The translations under genes were made by a program, and so were the position numbers. The notes beneath the pieces are model-generated. The model was not told the DNA's origin and ran no database searches. It saw only the letters and a program-made list of their open reading frames with translations. Shown here piece after piece: positions 1 to 6,798 of a stretch of 24,445 nt of DNA (within the stretch, counting starts at the first letter, position 1; each line of letters opens with the position of its first letter). This DNA comes from a virus: positions 1-24,445 of the IMG/VR virus record IMGVR_UViG_3300044644_000322, one strand, 5' to 3'.

Positions 1-624
1 GAAGATCGTCGGGCAGCAGAGATTGACCGAGACCAAGCGTTTGAAGAAATCACGAACTCGCTCTCGCAATTCAAGCAATACCAGTTCGCGGAGCAAGTCA
101 ACAGTTTCATCAAAGCAACTAACAACCATCATTCAGCCCTCGTTAACTTCGAGGAAACTAAACAAAACATCCTTCAAACGGCAAAACAACGGGAACAAGA
201 TGGGCGCAACAAATATCTGAATCAATGGAAAGAAGGGTATAAGAATACCCAGCAAGAAATTGATAATGCTACCACGATCCCAGATGCAGTAGCTGAATAC
301 ATGAAAGAAAAGGGAATCAAGTATGACTTGTCCCGCGATGAGGCTATCGCATTAGCAGCTACTCAGCAGAGTAATGAGCAAGCATCGGTAGAAGACATGA
401 ACCGCCTTATCAACCAAGGCCGCGCATATCAGAAACTGCAAGCTCAACTCAAAGCATACCAAGAGATGGTTAAAGAGAAAGACGAGTATATTTCACAACT
501 GAAAGGATCGTCACGCATCTCTTCATCTCCAAGTTCAACAGATTCCCAGAAGCCAAGAATGAGTATGACGGAGGGACTGGCCGCGAAGATCGCAAGATTC
601 TCGCCGCAAGCAAGAACTGCATAG
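1..624 (+). CDS. Scaffold-like protein, 3' part (5' end outside window)
   Basis: The frame is open from base 1 to the TAG at 622-624, so this is the C-terminal 207 residues of a longer protein; an internal ATG at 301 is not the real start. The sequence is very rich in Gln, Glu and Lys with long predicted helices and coiled-coil stretches (for example around QAQLKAYQEMVKEKDEY), then a Ser/Pro-rich linker, then a short helix MTEGLAAKIARFS at the C-terminus. That design, plus the position directly upstream of the capsid gene, fits a phage scaffolding protein, which assists capsid assembly and usually binds the coat protein by its C-terminal helix. There is no sequence signature that proves it; another helical head protein is possible. 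Confidence 0.55.
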   Translation, partial: EDRRAAEIDRDQAFEEITNSLSQFKQYQFAEQVNSFIKATNNHHSALVNFEETKQNILQTAKQREQDGRNKYLNQWKEGYKNTQQEIDNATTIPDAVAEYMKEKGIKYDLSRDEAIALAATQQSNEQASVEDMNRLINQGRAYQKLQAQLKAYQEMVKEKDEYISQLKGSSRISSSPSSTDSQKPRMSMTEGLAAKIARFSPQARTA

Positions 625-653
625 CCCATCATTCCTAGTTCTGGTTCATGAGC

Positions 654-695
654 AGGGGGAGGTAGAATTTGGCTACCTCCCCCTAACTTTTTTTA
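654..695 (+). terminator. Rho-independent terminator after the scaffold-like gene
   Basis: A perfect 12-bp stem, AGGGGGAGGTAG at 654-665 and its complement at 673-684, has a 7-base loop and is followed by a T-rich run at 688-694. This is the only one of the GC-rich hairpins in the window with a clear U-tract, so it should stop transcription between the scaffold-like gene and the capsid gene. Confidence 0.85.
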
Positions 696-960
696 AAAAA
701 TCTCTTGACATACTAAATAGGTGATTGCAATGTGGCGCACAAGAGATAGCCGAAATTATCGTTTACGATAAAATTAGGGATTCAGCCGCACTCTGGCTGG
801 CGAGTTTTCGACCTCGCATGAAAAACGATTTCTGGACAGAAAAATCTCTGGGTCGGTTCCAGCAGAGGAAACCAAGCACTCGCTTGCTATTCCTCTGTGG
901 CATAGTTTAGCAGTGCAAAACTAAACTAAACAAAAATCAAACTCTAACAAAATAAATATT
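696..960 (+). other. Structured leader / non-coding region before the capsid gene
   Basis: No convincing gene lies here; an ATG-initiated frame at 725-910 has no recognisable protein character. The stretch holds an exact TTGACA (705-710, possible -35, but 17 bases downstream only CAATGT is found), the dispersed palindrome at 756-771, and three hairpins: GCGAG 800-804 with CTCGC 813-817; CAGAGGAA 863-870 with TTCCTCTG 890-897, enclosing an inner AAGC/GCTT stem at 874-885; and TAGTTTAG 903-910 with CTAAACTA 921-928. It may be the promoter plus a long structured 5' leader of the capsid mRNA, or a small RNA. The final 30 bases are A-rich with no Shine-Dalgarno sequence. Confidence 0.5.
756..771. 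promoter_or_regulatory. Dispersed palindrome copy 1 (TTATCGTTTACGATAA)
   Basis: Exact match to TATCG-N4-CGATA, flanked by T and A to give six-base arms. It lies between the scaffold terminator and the capsid start, where an operator or other protein-binding site would be expected. See the finding on the dispersed palindrome. Confidence 0.6.
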
Positions 961-2373
961 ATGGCATCAGATCAGCTATATTTCAATTCATGTGCTGAGA
1001 TTGACAGTTTCTTCCGCGAGGGCCGCGAATATTTCAACGACCTCTATGTGAAGAAGCTCGTCACTAACTCTGCATACTTCACCCGTTTCGAGGAGCAATC
1101 TTGGCCCTTGAACCACACAACCGAACAGAAAGCGTTCCGCTTTGGCCGTGGATTCCACGATCCTTGCACCCCTTTCCGTGCGATCAACGACACCTACTGC
1201 GAGACCGATTCTTGCGATAGCAAACCAGAAGTGATTCAACGCCCCGGCACTGAGTCCTACACCTTTGAGCTTCTCCGTAAAGAGATGACCACTGACTGGA
1301 TTTGCGTTGAGAGCCTTCTCTACCGCCTTTTCCCTGCTGAAGAGATTCTTCAGTTTGAGGAGTCCAATGCCCGTATCACCAAGAACGTTCACGAAGAGTT
1401 CCTTCGTAGCAACTACATCGGTGGTGCTGGTCACAAATGGATGGGTATCACTACGGATGACGGAACCTACTGCGGACTGGTCGATGACCAAGCATGGTTC
1501 GTTCCCGAACATACTGTCAACAACGAAGCTGGTTACGACCTTTGCGCCATTCGCGTTAAGCTCGCTCCTGCTGACCTCAACAAGATTGCTTACCTCTCGC
1601 TTGATATGCTTGATGACGCACTCGTTGACCTCCAAGACGAAGATGACGCTTTCCGCCTTGATCTCCAAGACGCGACTGGTCAGCCTTTGCTCGACATCGT
1701 TATCCCTGATCCTCAAGTTGGCCGTGCGCTTTACTTCCAAGCCAAGCGCAACAATGGTTACTGGGATGCTAACACGGACTTCGATGAGCGTCTTACCCGT
1801 CTGAAGCTCGGCATCAATCGTATCATCGGCGACTACGCCTTTGGTTATGACATCAACTCCGCTCGCTTCAACGCTGACACCGCCTTCAACGCTGGTCTCG
1901 CTCCGTTCAACGAAGCTGATCCTGCTACTTGGGCGCGTCTCGTTCGCGTTCCTCGCTACATCAAGACCGTTATGGAACAGGGCTGCGCCTATGTTCCGAA
2001 CAAAGCCTACCGCAATGCCGACTTCGGTATCTCGGTTGCTATGGTCAACAAAGCCATGTGCAAATGGACAATGCCTTCCTCGACTGGTTATGGCCAAGCC
2101 CAACAAATGACCCAGAACTACGCTGGTGATTGGGACTGGAAAAACCCTGATTGGGAGTGCAACCGCTGGCGTAAATCGGGCTTCTATCAAGCCCAGTTCC
2201 GTCTTGCCGCACAGGTCAAAGACCCAACCATCATGCACACTTTCTTGCATCGTATGCCAAAGAGCAAGAACCTCTACGGTTCCTGCTGCGAAGTGCAGAG
2301 CTACATCGTCCCTGAGAACAATCAGGACTGCTATAGCTGCGCTGGCGTGGGCGACATCGTTGTGCCTTCCTAA
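961..2373 (+). CDS. Major capsid protein
   Basis: A 470-residue protein encoded directly after a scaffold-like gene and before a decoration-like gene, the usual place of the coat protein. It is acidic and mixed alpha/beta, with no signal peptide or membrane segment; length suits an HK97-fold coat with an extra domain. Codon use is strongly biased (AAC, GCT, CGT/CGC, CTC/CTT dominate) unlike the AT-rich fibre genes, which suggests very high expression. It has 14 cysteines, many for a coat protein, including GSCCEV and DCYSCAG near the C-terminus. The start is ATG 961 behind the A-rich leader AACAAAATAAATATT. A GC-rich stem-loop follows the stop codon. The assignment rests on context, size and codon bias; I could not match a specific fold by motif. 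Confidence 0.75.
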   Translation: MASDQLYFNSCAEIDSFFREGREYFNDLYVKKLVTNSAYFTRFEEQSWPLNHTTEQKAFRFGRGFHDPCTPFRAINDTYCETDSCDSKPEVIQRPGTESYTFELLRKEMTTDWICVESLLYRLFPAEEILQFEESNARITKNVHEEFLRSNYIGGAGHKWMGITTDDGTYCGLVDDQAWFVPEHTVNNEAGYDLCAIRVKLAPADLNKIAYLSLDMLDDALVDLQDEDDAFRLDLQDATGQPLLDIVIPDPQVGRALYFQAKRNNGYWDANTDFDERLTRLKLGINRIIGDYAFGYDINSARFNADTAFNAGLAPFNEADPATWARLVRVPRYIKTVMEQGCAYVPNKAYRNADFGISVAMVNKAMCKWTMPSSTGYGQAQQMTQNYAGDWDWKNPDWECNRWRKSGFYQAQFRLAAQVKDPTIMHTFLHRMPKSKNLYGSCCEVQSYIVPENNQDCYSCAGVGDIVVPS

Positions 2374-2383
2374 AGTTAAATAA

Positions 2384-2410
2384 GGGGAGGGGCTATTAAA
2401 GCCTCTCCCC
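2384..2410 (+). terminator. GC-rich stem-loop after the capsid gene (no U-tract)
   Basis: GGGGAGGGGCT (2384-2394) pairs with AGCCTCTCCCC (2400-2410) over 11 bp with one G-U pair and a 5-base loop. The bases after it (ATAACCTTAAACAAAATAAA) lack a T-run, so it is either a weak or leaky terminator or a stem that protects the 3' end of the capsid mRNA. The next gene begins 25 bases later. Confidence 0.6.
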
Positions 2411-2434
2411 ATAACCTTAAACAAAATAAAATAT

Positions 2435-3049
2435 ATGTCTAATTCTCGACCACTCGCTTATGATCGTGTCAACCTGTTTGGCCCGATTGCCGTTAACCTC
2501 CTCGCTGCTGGAGACGCTGACCTCTTGGTTCTTAACGACCAAGACACTAAGTTCTTCCCAACCAGCATCGTTCTGGAGACTGCCTACGCTCGCGGAACCA
2601 CTGCCACCGATCCAGTTGTGATCGTTGACAATGGAACCACTGGCGAAAACATCACTGGTTCGCTGACCATCACGGACGCTCTTGACAACCAAGGCCGCTA
2701 CAATCCTCTTGCGATTGCCGCCAATCCTTTTGTTATCACTGGCCCCGGCAAACTCCGCTTGCTGAAAAGCACTGTGGGTGCTGGTCAAGCTACCGCTACC
2801 CGCGCTCGCACTTCGGGCGTTGCTACCATCGTTACTGGTGCTGCTCATGGCTTTGCCACGGGCGATGTCATCACGATTGCCAGCATGACCGACAGCACCT
2901 TCAATGACGTGCAGGCGGAAGTAACCGTTGTTGACTCCACTACGTTCACTTATGCGAACGCTGGTGTTGATGTTGTCTCCGGTGCGGATACCGCAGGACG
3001 TGTTGGCGCACTCTACGTGAATGCCTACGTTGTTGGTATCTACTACTAA
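2435..3049 (+). CDS. Capsid decoration-like / small structural protein
   Basis: A 204-residue, beta-rich, Ala/Val/Thr-rich protein following the capsid gene. The first ~112 residues and the last ~15 (ALYVNAYVVGIYY) look like one beta domain. Between them, at residues ~118-190, sits a small beta module (AAHGFATGDVITI, then TTFTYANAG) of a kind found as an add-on domain in many phage virion proteins. Codon bias matches the capsid gene, so it should be abundant. A head decoration or head-fibre role is inferred from position and abundance. The start ATG lies behind AACAAAATAAAATAT, almost the same leader as the capsid gene. Confidence 0.6.
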   Translation: MSNSRPLAYDRVNLFGPIAVNLLAAGDADLLVLNDQDTKFFPTSIVLETAYARGTTATDPVVIVDNGTTGENITGSLTITDALDNQGRYNPLAIAANPFVITGPGKLRLLKSTVGAGQATATRARTSGVATIVTGAAHGFATGDVITIASMTDSTFNDVQAEVTVVDSTTFTYANAGVDVVSGADTAGRVGALYVNAYVVGIYY

Positions 3050-3059
3050 TCACTAATCT

Positions 3060-3088
3060 GGGTGGGGGAGTTACATTCTCCCTCACCC
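3060..3088 (+). terminator. GC-rich stem-loop after the decoration-like gene (no strong U-tract)
   Basis: GGGTGGGGGAG (3060-3070) pairs with CTCCCTCACCC (3078-3088): 11 bp with one G-U pair, 7-base loop. It has the same architecture as the stem after the capsid gene. Only a short TTTTCTT follows, at 3094-3100, just before the next start codon. Confidence 0.6.
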
Positions 3089-3104
3089 TAACCATTTTCT
3101 TATT

Positions 3105-3371
3105 ATGGCTTGTTTCACCTCTCTTCCTTACCGCGATAAAACCTATCCATTTCTTCAAACTATTTTTGCTGCTACTGAACTTTCTCCCATTTCTTTTGGG
3201 TGTTATGATGCAGCGACTGATGCAGCTAAACTCTATCAGTTCTACCTCGGCTTTGCAACCATCGGTGGACTCACCCCAGTTGCTCAAAATTGCTTTGTGC
3301 AAAAAACTGAAGACCAGCAATTCTTCCTCGTTAACGAGGCTTTGTCCGCTGCTCTCAATCCTGTTACCTAA
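3105..3371 (+). CDS. Small structural protein made of three Cys-Phe repeats
   Basis: An 88-residue protein that I do not recognise as a named family. It reads as three repeats of exactly 30 residues, each starting with Cys-aromatic: C3-F4, C33-Y34 and C63-F64. The third, NCFVQKTEDQQFFLVNEAL, matches the repeat in the next three proteins. It lies between a likely decoration protein and a set of lectin-like proteins, so it is probably a virion component or connector. The start ATG at 3105 sits 16 bases after the preceding stem-loop; the stop TAA abuts a copy of the dispersed palindrome. Confidence 0.6.
   Translation: MACFTSLPYRDKTYPFLQTIFAATELSPISFGCYDAATDAAKLYQFYLGFATIGGLTPVAQNCFVQKTEDQQFFLVNEALSAALNPVT
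3108..3371 (+). repeat. Three in-frame 30-residue Cys-Phe repeats
   Basis: Cys residues at 3, 33 and 63 of the encoded 88-residue protein mark three units of 90 bases each. DNA identity between units is low, so the relation is visible mainly in the protein. Further copies are encoded at 3438-3596, at the start of the gene at 4333 and at the start of the gene at 4908. Confidence 0.55.
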
Positions 3372-3387
3372 TTATCGTAAACGATAA
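3372..3387. promoter_or_regulatory. Dispersed palindrome copy 2 (TTATCGTAAACGATAA)
   Basis: Exact match to TATCG-N4-CGATA with flanking T and A. It begins on the base after a TAA stop codon and lies 36 bases before the next start codon. Confidence 0.6.
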
Positions 3388-3422
3388 ATATTGGAACCTT
3401 CTGCGCCTAGAACAAAATAGTA

Positions 3423-4331
3423 ATGGCCGAAGATGATAGAGATTGCTTTATTGCTAAAACAACTGACAACCAGTTGTATGATGTCCTCGTATCATTAAGC
3501 CAAAAGTTCTATGTTCCAGAATTAATATCTAGGAATTGCTTTAATGGCTTAACTGTTGATGGACAGCTATGGCAAATCTACTCCGCAATCAGCGGCGGTG
3601 CATTGTGGACTCCACAGCAAATACCGACAGTATTTTGGTATGATCCGAGTGACGCATCTACAATCACAACTAGCGGATCAACGGTAACTCAAGTTACAGA
3701 CAAAAGCGGGAATAGCCGCACACTGAATGTAACAACTGTCGGAAAGATTGGCCCAACAATTGGAACGCGCAAGCTCAATGGATTAAATGTGTTTGAGTAT
3801 GCATTGCCAGACCCAAACAACCAAGTTTTAGAAAATAATTCATTTACATACAATCAATCTGCAACACCTCTAAATATCGCAATGATTTTTAGAACTGATG
3901 TAGAAACTGTAGCTACACAAGATTTTTTCTTTTCTGGAACCGAAAATACAGGAGTCCGTTTGGCTATTAGGAAAACTACATCAGATGCCTTGCAAATGCT
4001 TGGAACTTCTACTATAGGAACAGCAAATGGAACAGTGCCTGATAATTTGGATTTCATTCTTGTTACTAAATGGAACGCTGCAAATTCACAACTCAGATTG
4101 AATGGAACACTGTTAAACTCTGGAAACATTGGAACAACTAGTTTTTCATCTATAAATTTAGGTGCGAATGAAGCAGAATCTAGTAGTATTGAAGGATACA
4201 TCGCCGAGGTTGTAGCATTTGCTGACAATTCACAGCAGACAGTAGTAGAAGGATATCTAGCTTGGAAGTGGGGACTTGTAGCAAATCTTCCGGCAGGACA
4301 CCCATACAAGAACTCTCCGCCAATTATTTAA
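3423..4331 (+). CDS. LamG/concanavalin-like receptor-binding protein with N-terminal CF repeats
   Basis: A 302-residue protein. Residues 7-58 hold two Cys-Phe repeats (C8 and C39, each followed by a T-x-D-x-Q-L pattern), which probably anchor it to the virion. From about residue 68 (VFWYDPSDAST) to the end it resembles a LamG/concanavalin A-like jelly roll; the ending (EGYLAWKWGLVANLPAGHPY) is typical of such domains in environmental phages and in Verrucomicrobia/Planctomycetes-type proteins. A surface lectin that binds host or environmental glycans is the likely role. Codon use is more AT-rich than in the capsid gene. The start ATG follows GAACAAAATAGTA, a variant of the A-rich leader; there is no Shine-Dalgarno sequence. 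Confidence 0.65.
   Translation: MAEDDRDCFIAKTTDNQLYDVLVSLSQKFYVPELISRNCFNGLTVDGQLWQIYSAISGGALWTPQQIPTVFWYDPSDASTITTSGSTVTQVTDKSGNSRTLNVTTVGKIGPTIGTRKLNGLNVFEYALPDPNNQVLENNSFTYNQSATPLNIAMIFRTDVETVATQDFFFSGTENTGVRLAIRKTTSDALQMLGTSTIGTANGTVPDNLDFILVTKWNAANSQLRLNGTLLNSGNIGTTSFSSINLGANEAESSSIEGYIAEVVAFADNSQQTVVEGYLAWKWGLVANLPAGHPYKNSPPII
3438..3596 (+). repeat. Two in-frame Cys-Phe repeats in the LamG-like protein
   Basis: The units DCFIAKTTDNQLYDVL and NCFNGLTVDGQLWQIY are 31 residues apart at the N-terminus of the LamG-like protein. They match the last unit of the upstream 88-residue protein and the N-termini of the next two proteins. Confidence 0.65.
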
Positions 4332-4332
4332 A

Positions 4333-4887
4333 ATGGAAAAAGACTGCTTCACAGATTTAACAATTAACAATCAGCTTTGGGAAATTCTTAAAGCGATTGA
4401 ATTGTCTGTGCCGTATGGGAGAAGCTATGGGTCATTCTTTGATACAACGGATCAACCATTCTTGACTCTTGGAACCCCACAACCTGTCAGTATCAACTCG
4501 CAGCGTATTGCAAACGGAATAAGCATTGTTAATGGGACAAAGATAACATTCGCAAAAACAGGGATATATTCTCTGTCATTTTCTCTTCAAGTAATCAACC
4601 CAGACAATGCCGTGCATTCGTTTGATTGCTGGCTAAAATACAATGGGAACAATTTCCCGAACAGCACTACAAGGTTTGATATGCAACAACGCAAGAATTC
4701 TGGCTTACCAGCATATCTTGTAGCAAACTTTGAACTTACTGGCGCGGCACAAAATGCTGGTGATTATGTTGAGATTTACTGGAATGCAAATAGCACACAA
4801 TTATCTCTTGCAGAATTTCCAGCCCAAGTTTCTCCTAGCATTCCAGAGACGCCTAGCGTTGTAGTAAATGTTCATCAAATTTCTTAA
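4333..4887 (+). CDS. CF-repeat protein with C1q/TNF-like jelly-roll domain
   Basis: A 184-residue protein. It opens with one copy of the shared repeat (DCFTDLTINNQLWEILKAI, residues 4-22). Residues ~33-184 look like a C1q/TNF-type jelly roll known from phage virion proteins: a strand pattern GIYSLSFSLQV, then DCWLKYNGNN, then GDYVEIYW. Such domains form trimers at the tips of fibres and head decorations and bind host surfaces. The ATG at 4333 lies one base after the upstream stop codon, so translation may be coupled. The shared N-terminal repeat suggests it docks on the same site of the particle as its neighbours. Confidence 0.65.
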   Translation: MEKDCFTDLTINNQLWEILKAIELSVPYGRSYGSFFDTTDQPFLTLGTPQPVSINSQRIANGISIVNGTKITFAKTGIYSLSFSLQVINPDNAVHSFDCWLKYNGNNFPNSTTRFDMQQRKNSGLPAYLVANFELTGAAQNAGDYVEIYWNANSTQLSLAEFPAQVSPSIPETPSVVVNVHQIS

Positions 4888-4907
4888 ACTTTAACAAAAA
4901 TAATAAT

Positions 4908-5090
4908 ATGGCAGACCAAATAAATATTGAATGTTTTAGAAGCATGACTATTGATGGTCAGTTATATGCAATTCTTTCCGCAATTAACGATATGCAAATT
5001 ACCGTTCCAGAAGGTGGGCAAATAGCTCAAGTTCAAAACGGTGAATTGCAGAATGTCGAATTAATTGATGGAGGAGAGTTTACTCCTTAA
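4908..5090 (+). CDS. Small CF-repeat protein
   Basis: A 60-residue protein, half of which is the shared repeat (ECFRSMTIDGQLYAILSAI, residues 8-26). The rest is a short acidic tail rich in Gly, Gln and Glu (VPEGGQIAQVQNGEL, ending GGEFTP). No known family. It may be a minimal version of the docking module, capping or spacing the sites used by the two longer proteins upstream. The start ATG follows TTTAACAAAAATAATAAT, a typical A-rich leader of this phage. Confidence 0.6.
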   Translation: MADQINIECFRSMTIDGQLYAILSAINDMQITVPEGGQIAQVQNGELQNVELIDGGEFTP

Positions 5091-5126
5091 AAACAAAAAC
5101 AACAACAACAAACAATATAAAATAAT

Positions 5127-6044
5127 ATGGCTAATCCAATTATCAAAATCAAGCGCGGTTCAGGCGCACCCGTCTCCTTGCAGACAGGTGAGCTTGCAAT
5201 CGATACACTAAACAAAAGCCTCTTCATCGGCACAGCTGAAGGCGTCCTCGCCATCGGTGGCGAACACGTTTTCGCTAAAAAAACCTATGTCGATAGCGCG
5301 GTTTCGACCGAGCAATCTGCCCGTGAAGCAGCTGACACCACCCTCACCAACAACCTCAATGCGGAAATTTCTCGCGCTCAAGGTGCCGAAAGCGATCTCG
5401 CTGACGACATCTCTGCCGAGGAGACAGCCCGTATCGCGGCTGTTTCCGCTGAAGAGTCTGCTCGTATCGCTGCCGATACCACGCTCCAATCGAACATCAA
5501 CACGGAGAAAGGTCGTATTGACGCGATCCTTGCCGCCGCTGATGCCGACAAGGACAGCTTCGCCGAAATCGTCTCTCTTATCAACAGTGTTGATACCGAG
5601 AATGATACGGCTTTCGCTGGCTACGTTACATCGAACAATGCCGCTCTCGCCGCTGAGACTTCGGCTCGTCAATCTGCTGATACGACCCTTCAAGGTAATA
5701 TCGACACCGTTTCGAGCGATCTTTCTGCACTGACCTCCCGTGTAACCACGGCTGAGTCTGACATCCTTGCTGAAGAGACCGCTCGCATCGCCGCCGTGTC
5801 TGCCGAGCAAACCGCTCGTGAATCCGCTGTTTCCACTCTGGAAGCTGCTGACGATACCCTGCAAGACAACATCGACGCCGAGGCCAGCACCCGCGCTACT
5901 GCGGACACTAGCCTTAGCAATCGTATCGACGCCCTCGAAAGCGCCAGCGCGGATTCCCGCTTGGATGACGTAGAGGCAGACGTTGCTGATCACGAAACCC
6001 GCATCACCGCACTCGAAACCACCATCGACGGCGGAACCTACTAA
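5127..6044 (+). CDS. Trimeric coiled-coil fibre with Mtd-N-like anchor
   Basis: A 305-residue protein. Residues 1-45 (LQTGELAIDTLNKSLFIG) match the anchor domain found at the N-terminus of many phage fibres, including the major-tropism-determinant type. From ~50 on, it consists of degenerate repeats with EETARIAAVSAE- and DTTLQ.NI-like heptads, typical of a long trimeric coiled coil. The end (HETRITALETTIDGGTY) has no globular tip, so another protein may supply the receptor-binding head. Codon use is as biased as in the capsid gene, which argues for many copies per virion. The start ATG follows a CAACAACAACAAACAATATAAAATAAT leader in a 36-base gap; a GC-rich stem-loop follows the gene. Confidence 0.7.
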   Translation: MANPIIKIKRGSGAPVSLQTGELAIDTLNKSLFIGTAEGVLAIGGEHVFAKKTYVDSAVSTEQSAREAADTTLTNNLNAEISRAQGAESDLADDISAEETARIAAVSAEESARIAADTTLQSNINTEKGRIDAILAAADADKDSFAEIVSLINSVDTENDTAFAGYVTSNNAALAAETSARQSADTTLQGNIDTVSSDLSALTSRVTTAESDILAEETARIAAVSAEQTARESAVSTLEAADDTLQDNIDAEASTRATADTSLSNRIDALESASADSRLDDVEADVADHETRITALETTIDGGTY

Positions 6045-6061
6045 TAAACAATAACCAAGTC

Positions 6062-6087
6062 CTCCGTGGGGTAAAACCCACGGGGGC
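6062..6087 (+). terminator. GC-rich stem-loop after the coiled-coil fibre gene (no U-tract)
   Basis: CCTCCGTGGG (6062-6071) pairs with CCCACGGGGG (6078-6087) over 10 bp with one U-G pair and a 6-base loop. It is followed by CAACCATTCTATA and then the next ATG, with no T-run. It is the third stem of this type, again after a gene with strong codon bias. Confidence 0.6.
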
Positions 6088-6099
6088 AACCATTCTATA

Positions 6100-6798
6100 A
6101 TGGCTAACCCAATAATTGTCCCAAAGAAAAGCACAGTCAGTTCTAAAGTTCCAACAACTTCTGACCTTGCTCTTGGCGAGATTGCAATCAATCACGCAGA
6201 CAAAAAACTTTACGCTCGTCACCCAATTTCGGGAACGGTGCAAGAAATCGGCAGTCTTACTGCACATTCGCATGACCAGTTAATCAGCGTTGATTCTACG
6301 GCTGACTTGGAATTGCAGAATAATGGATCAGTAATCATTACTGATGGAGCCGTATCGACAACCCTTGCATTATCGTCAACGATAGCCAGAACAATCACCT
6401 TTCCAGACAAGACTGGAACAGTTGCACTACTTAACAGTGTTCCTATTGAAATTGGTCTGGCAGCATCTGATGAAACTACGGCTTTAACCACAGGAACGGC
6501 AAAGGTCACATTCCGCGCCCCATGCGCTATGACACTTACAGCAGTTCGTGCGAGTGTAACAACTGCTCCAGTTGGCTCTACGATCATCGTAGACATCAAC
6601 GAAAATGGAACATCAATTCTTTCCACAAAACTTTCAATCGACGCCTCGGAGAAAACATCAACAACCGCAGCAACAGCAGCAGTAATCTCTGACTCTAGTA
6701 TTGCGGACGATGCAGAAATCACTATAGACATCGACCAAGTTGGTAGCACTACAGCAGGTGCTGGACTAAAGGTTTGGCTAATCGGAACTCGCTCGTAA
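6100..6798 (+). CDS. Tail fibre protein with Mtd-N-like anchor
   Basis: A 232-residue protein. The N-terminus (MANPII, then LALGEIAINHADKKLYAR at 23-40) is the same anchor type as in the preceding fibre. The middle (~50-110) is a short beta-rich shaft. The last ~115 residues, with STIIVDINENGTSILSTKL and AEITIDIDQVGSTTAGAG, form a beta-sandwich domain that is widespread at the ends of phage tail proteins. It probably attaches to the tail or the neighbouring fibre and contacts the host. It starts a run of seven genes in which each start overlaps the previous stop (6100 to 8973). The gene carries an internal copy of the dispersed palindrome at 6370-6385. Confidence 0.65.
   Translation: MANPIIVPKKSTVSSKVPTTSDLALGEIAINHADKKLYARHPISGTVQEIGSLTAHSHDQLISVDSTADLELQNNGSVIITDGAVSTTLALSSTIARTITFPDKTGTVALLNSVPIEIGLAASDETTALTTGTAKVTFRAPCAMTLTAVRASVTTAPVGSTIIVDINENGTSILSTKLSIDASEKTSTTAATAAVISDSSIADDAEITIDIDQVGSTTAGAGLKVWLIGTRS
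6370..6385. promoter_or_regulatory. Dispersed palindrome copy 3 (TTATCGTCAACGATAG), inside a gene
   Basis: Exact match to TATCG-N4-CGATA within the fibre gene at 6100-6798, read there as Leu-Ser-Ser-Thr-Ile. The other intragenic copies encode unrelated peptides, so the constraint appears to be on DNA. Confidence 0.55.

Noticed and set aside
725-910. 61-codon frame in the leader before the capsid gene
   Set aside because: It covers the palindrome and hairpins, has no A-rich leader before its ATG, and its product looks random.
988-2424. Long open frame (478 codons) on the - strand opposite the capsid gene
   Set aside because: It mirrors the capsid gene, whose strong codon bias removes stops on the other strand. 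The product has no recognisable protein character and the + strand gene fits context.
5208-6191. Open frame of 327 codons on the - strand opposite the coiled-coil fibre
   Set aside because: Again a shadow of a gene with repetitive, biased codons; the + strand product is a clear coiled-coil fibre.
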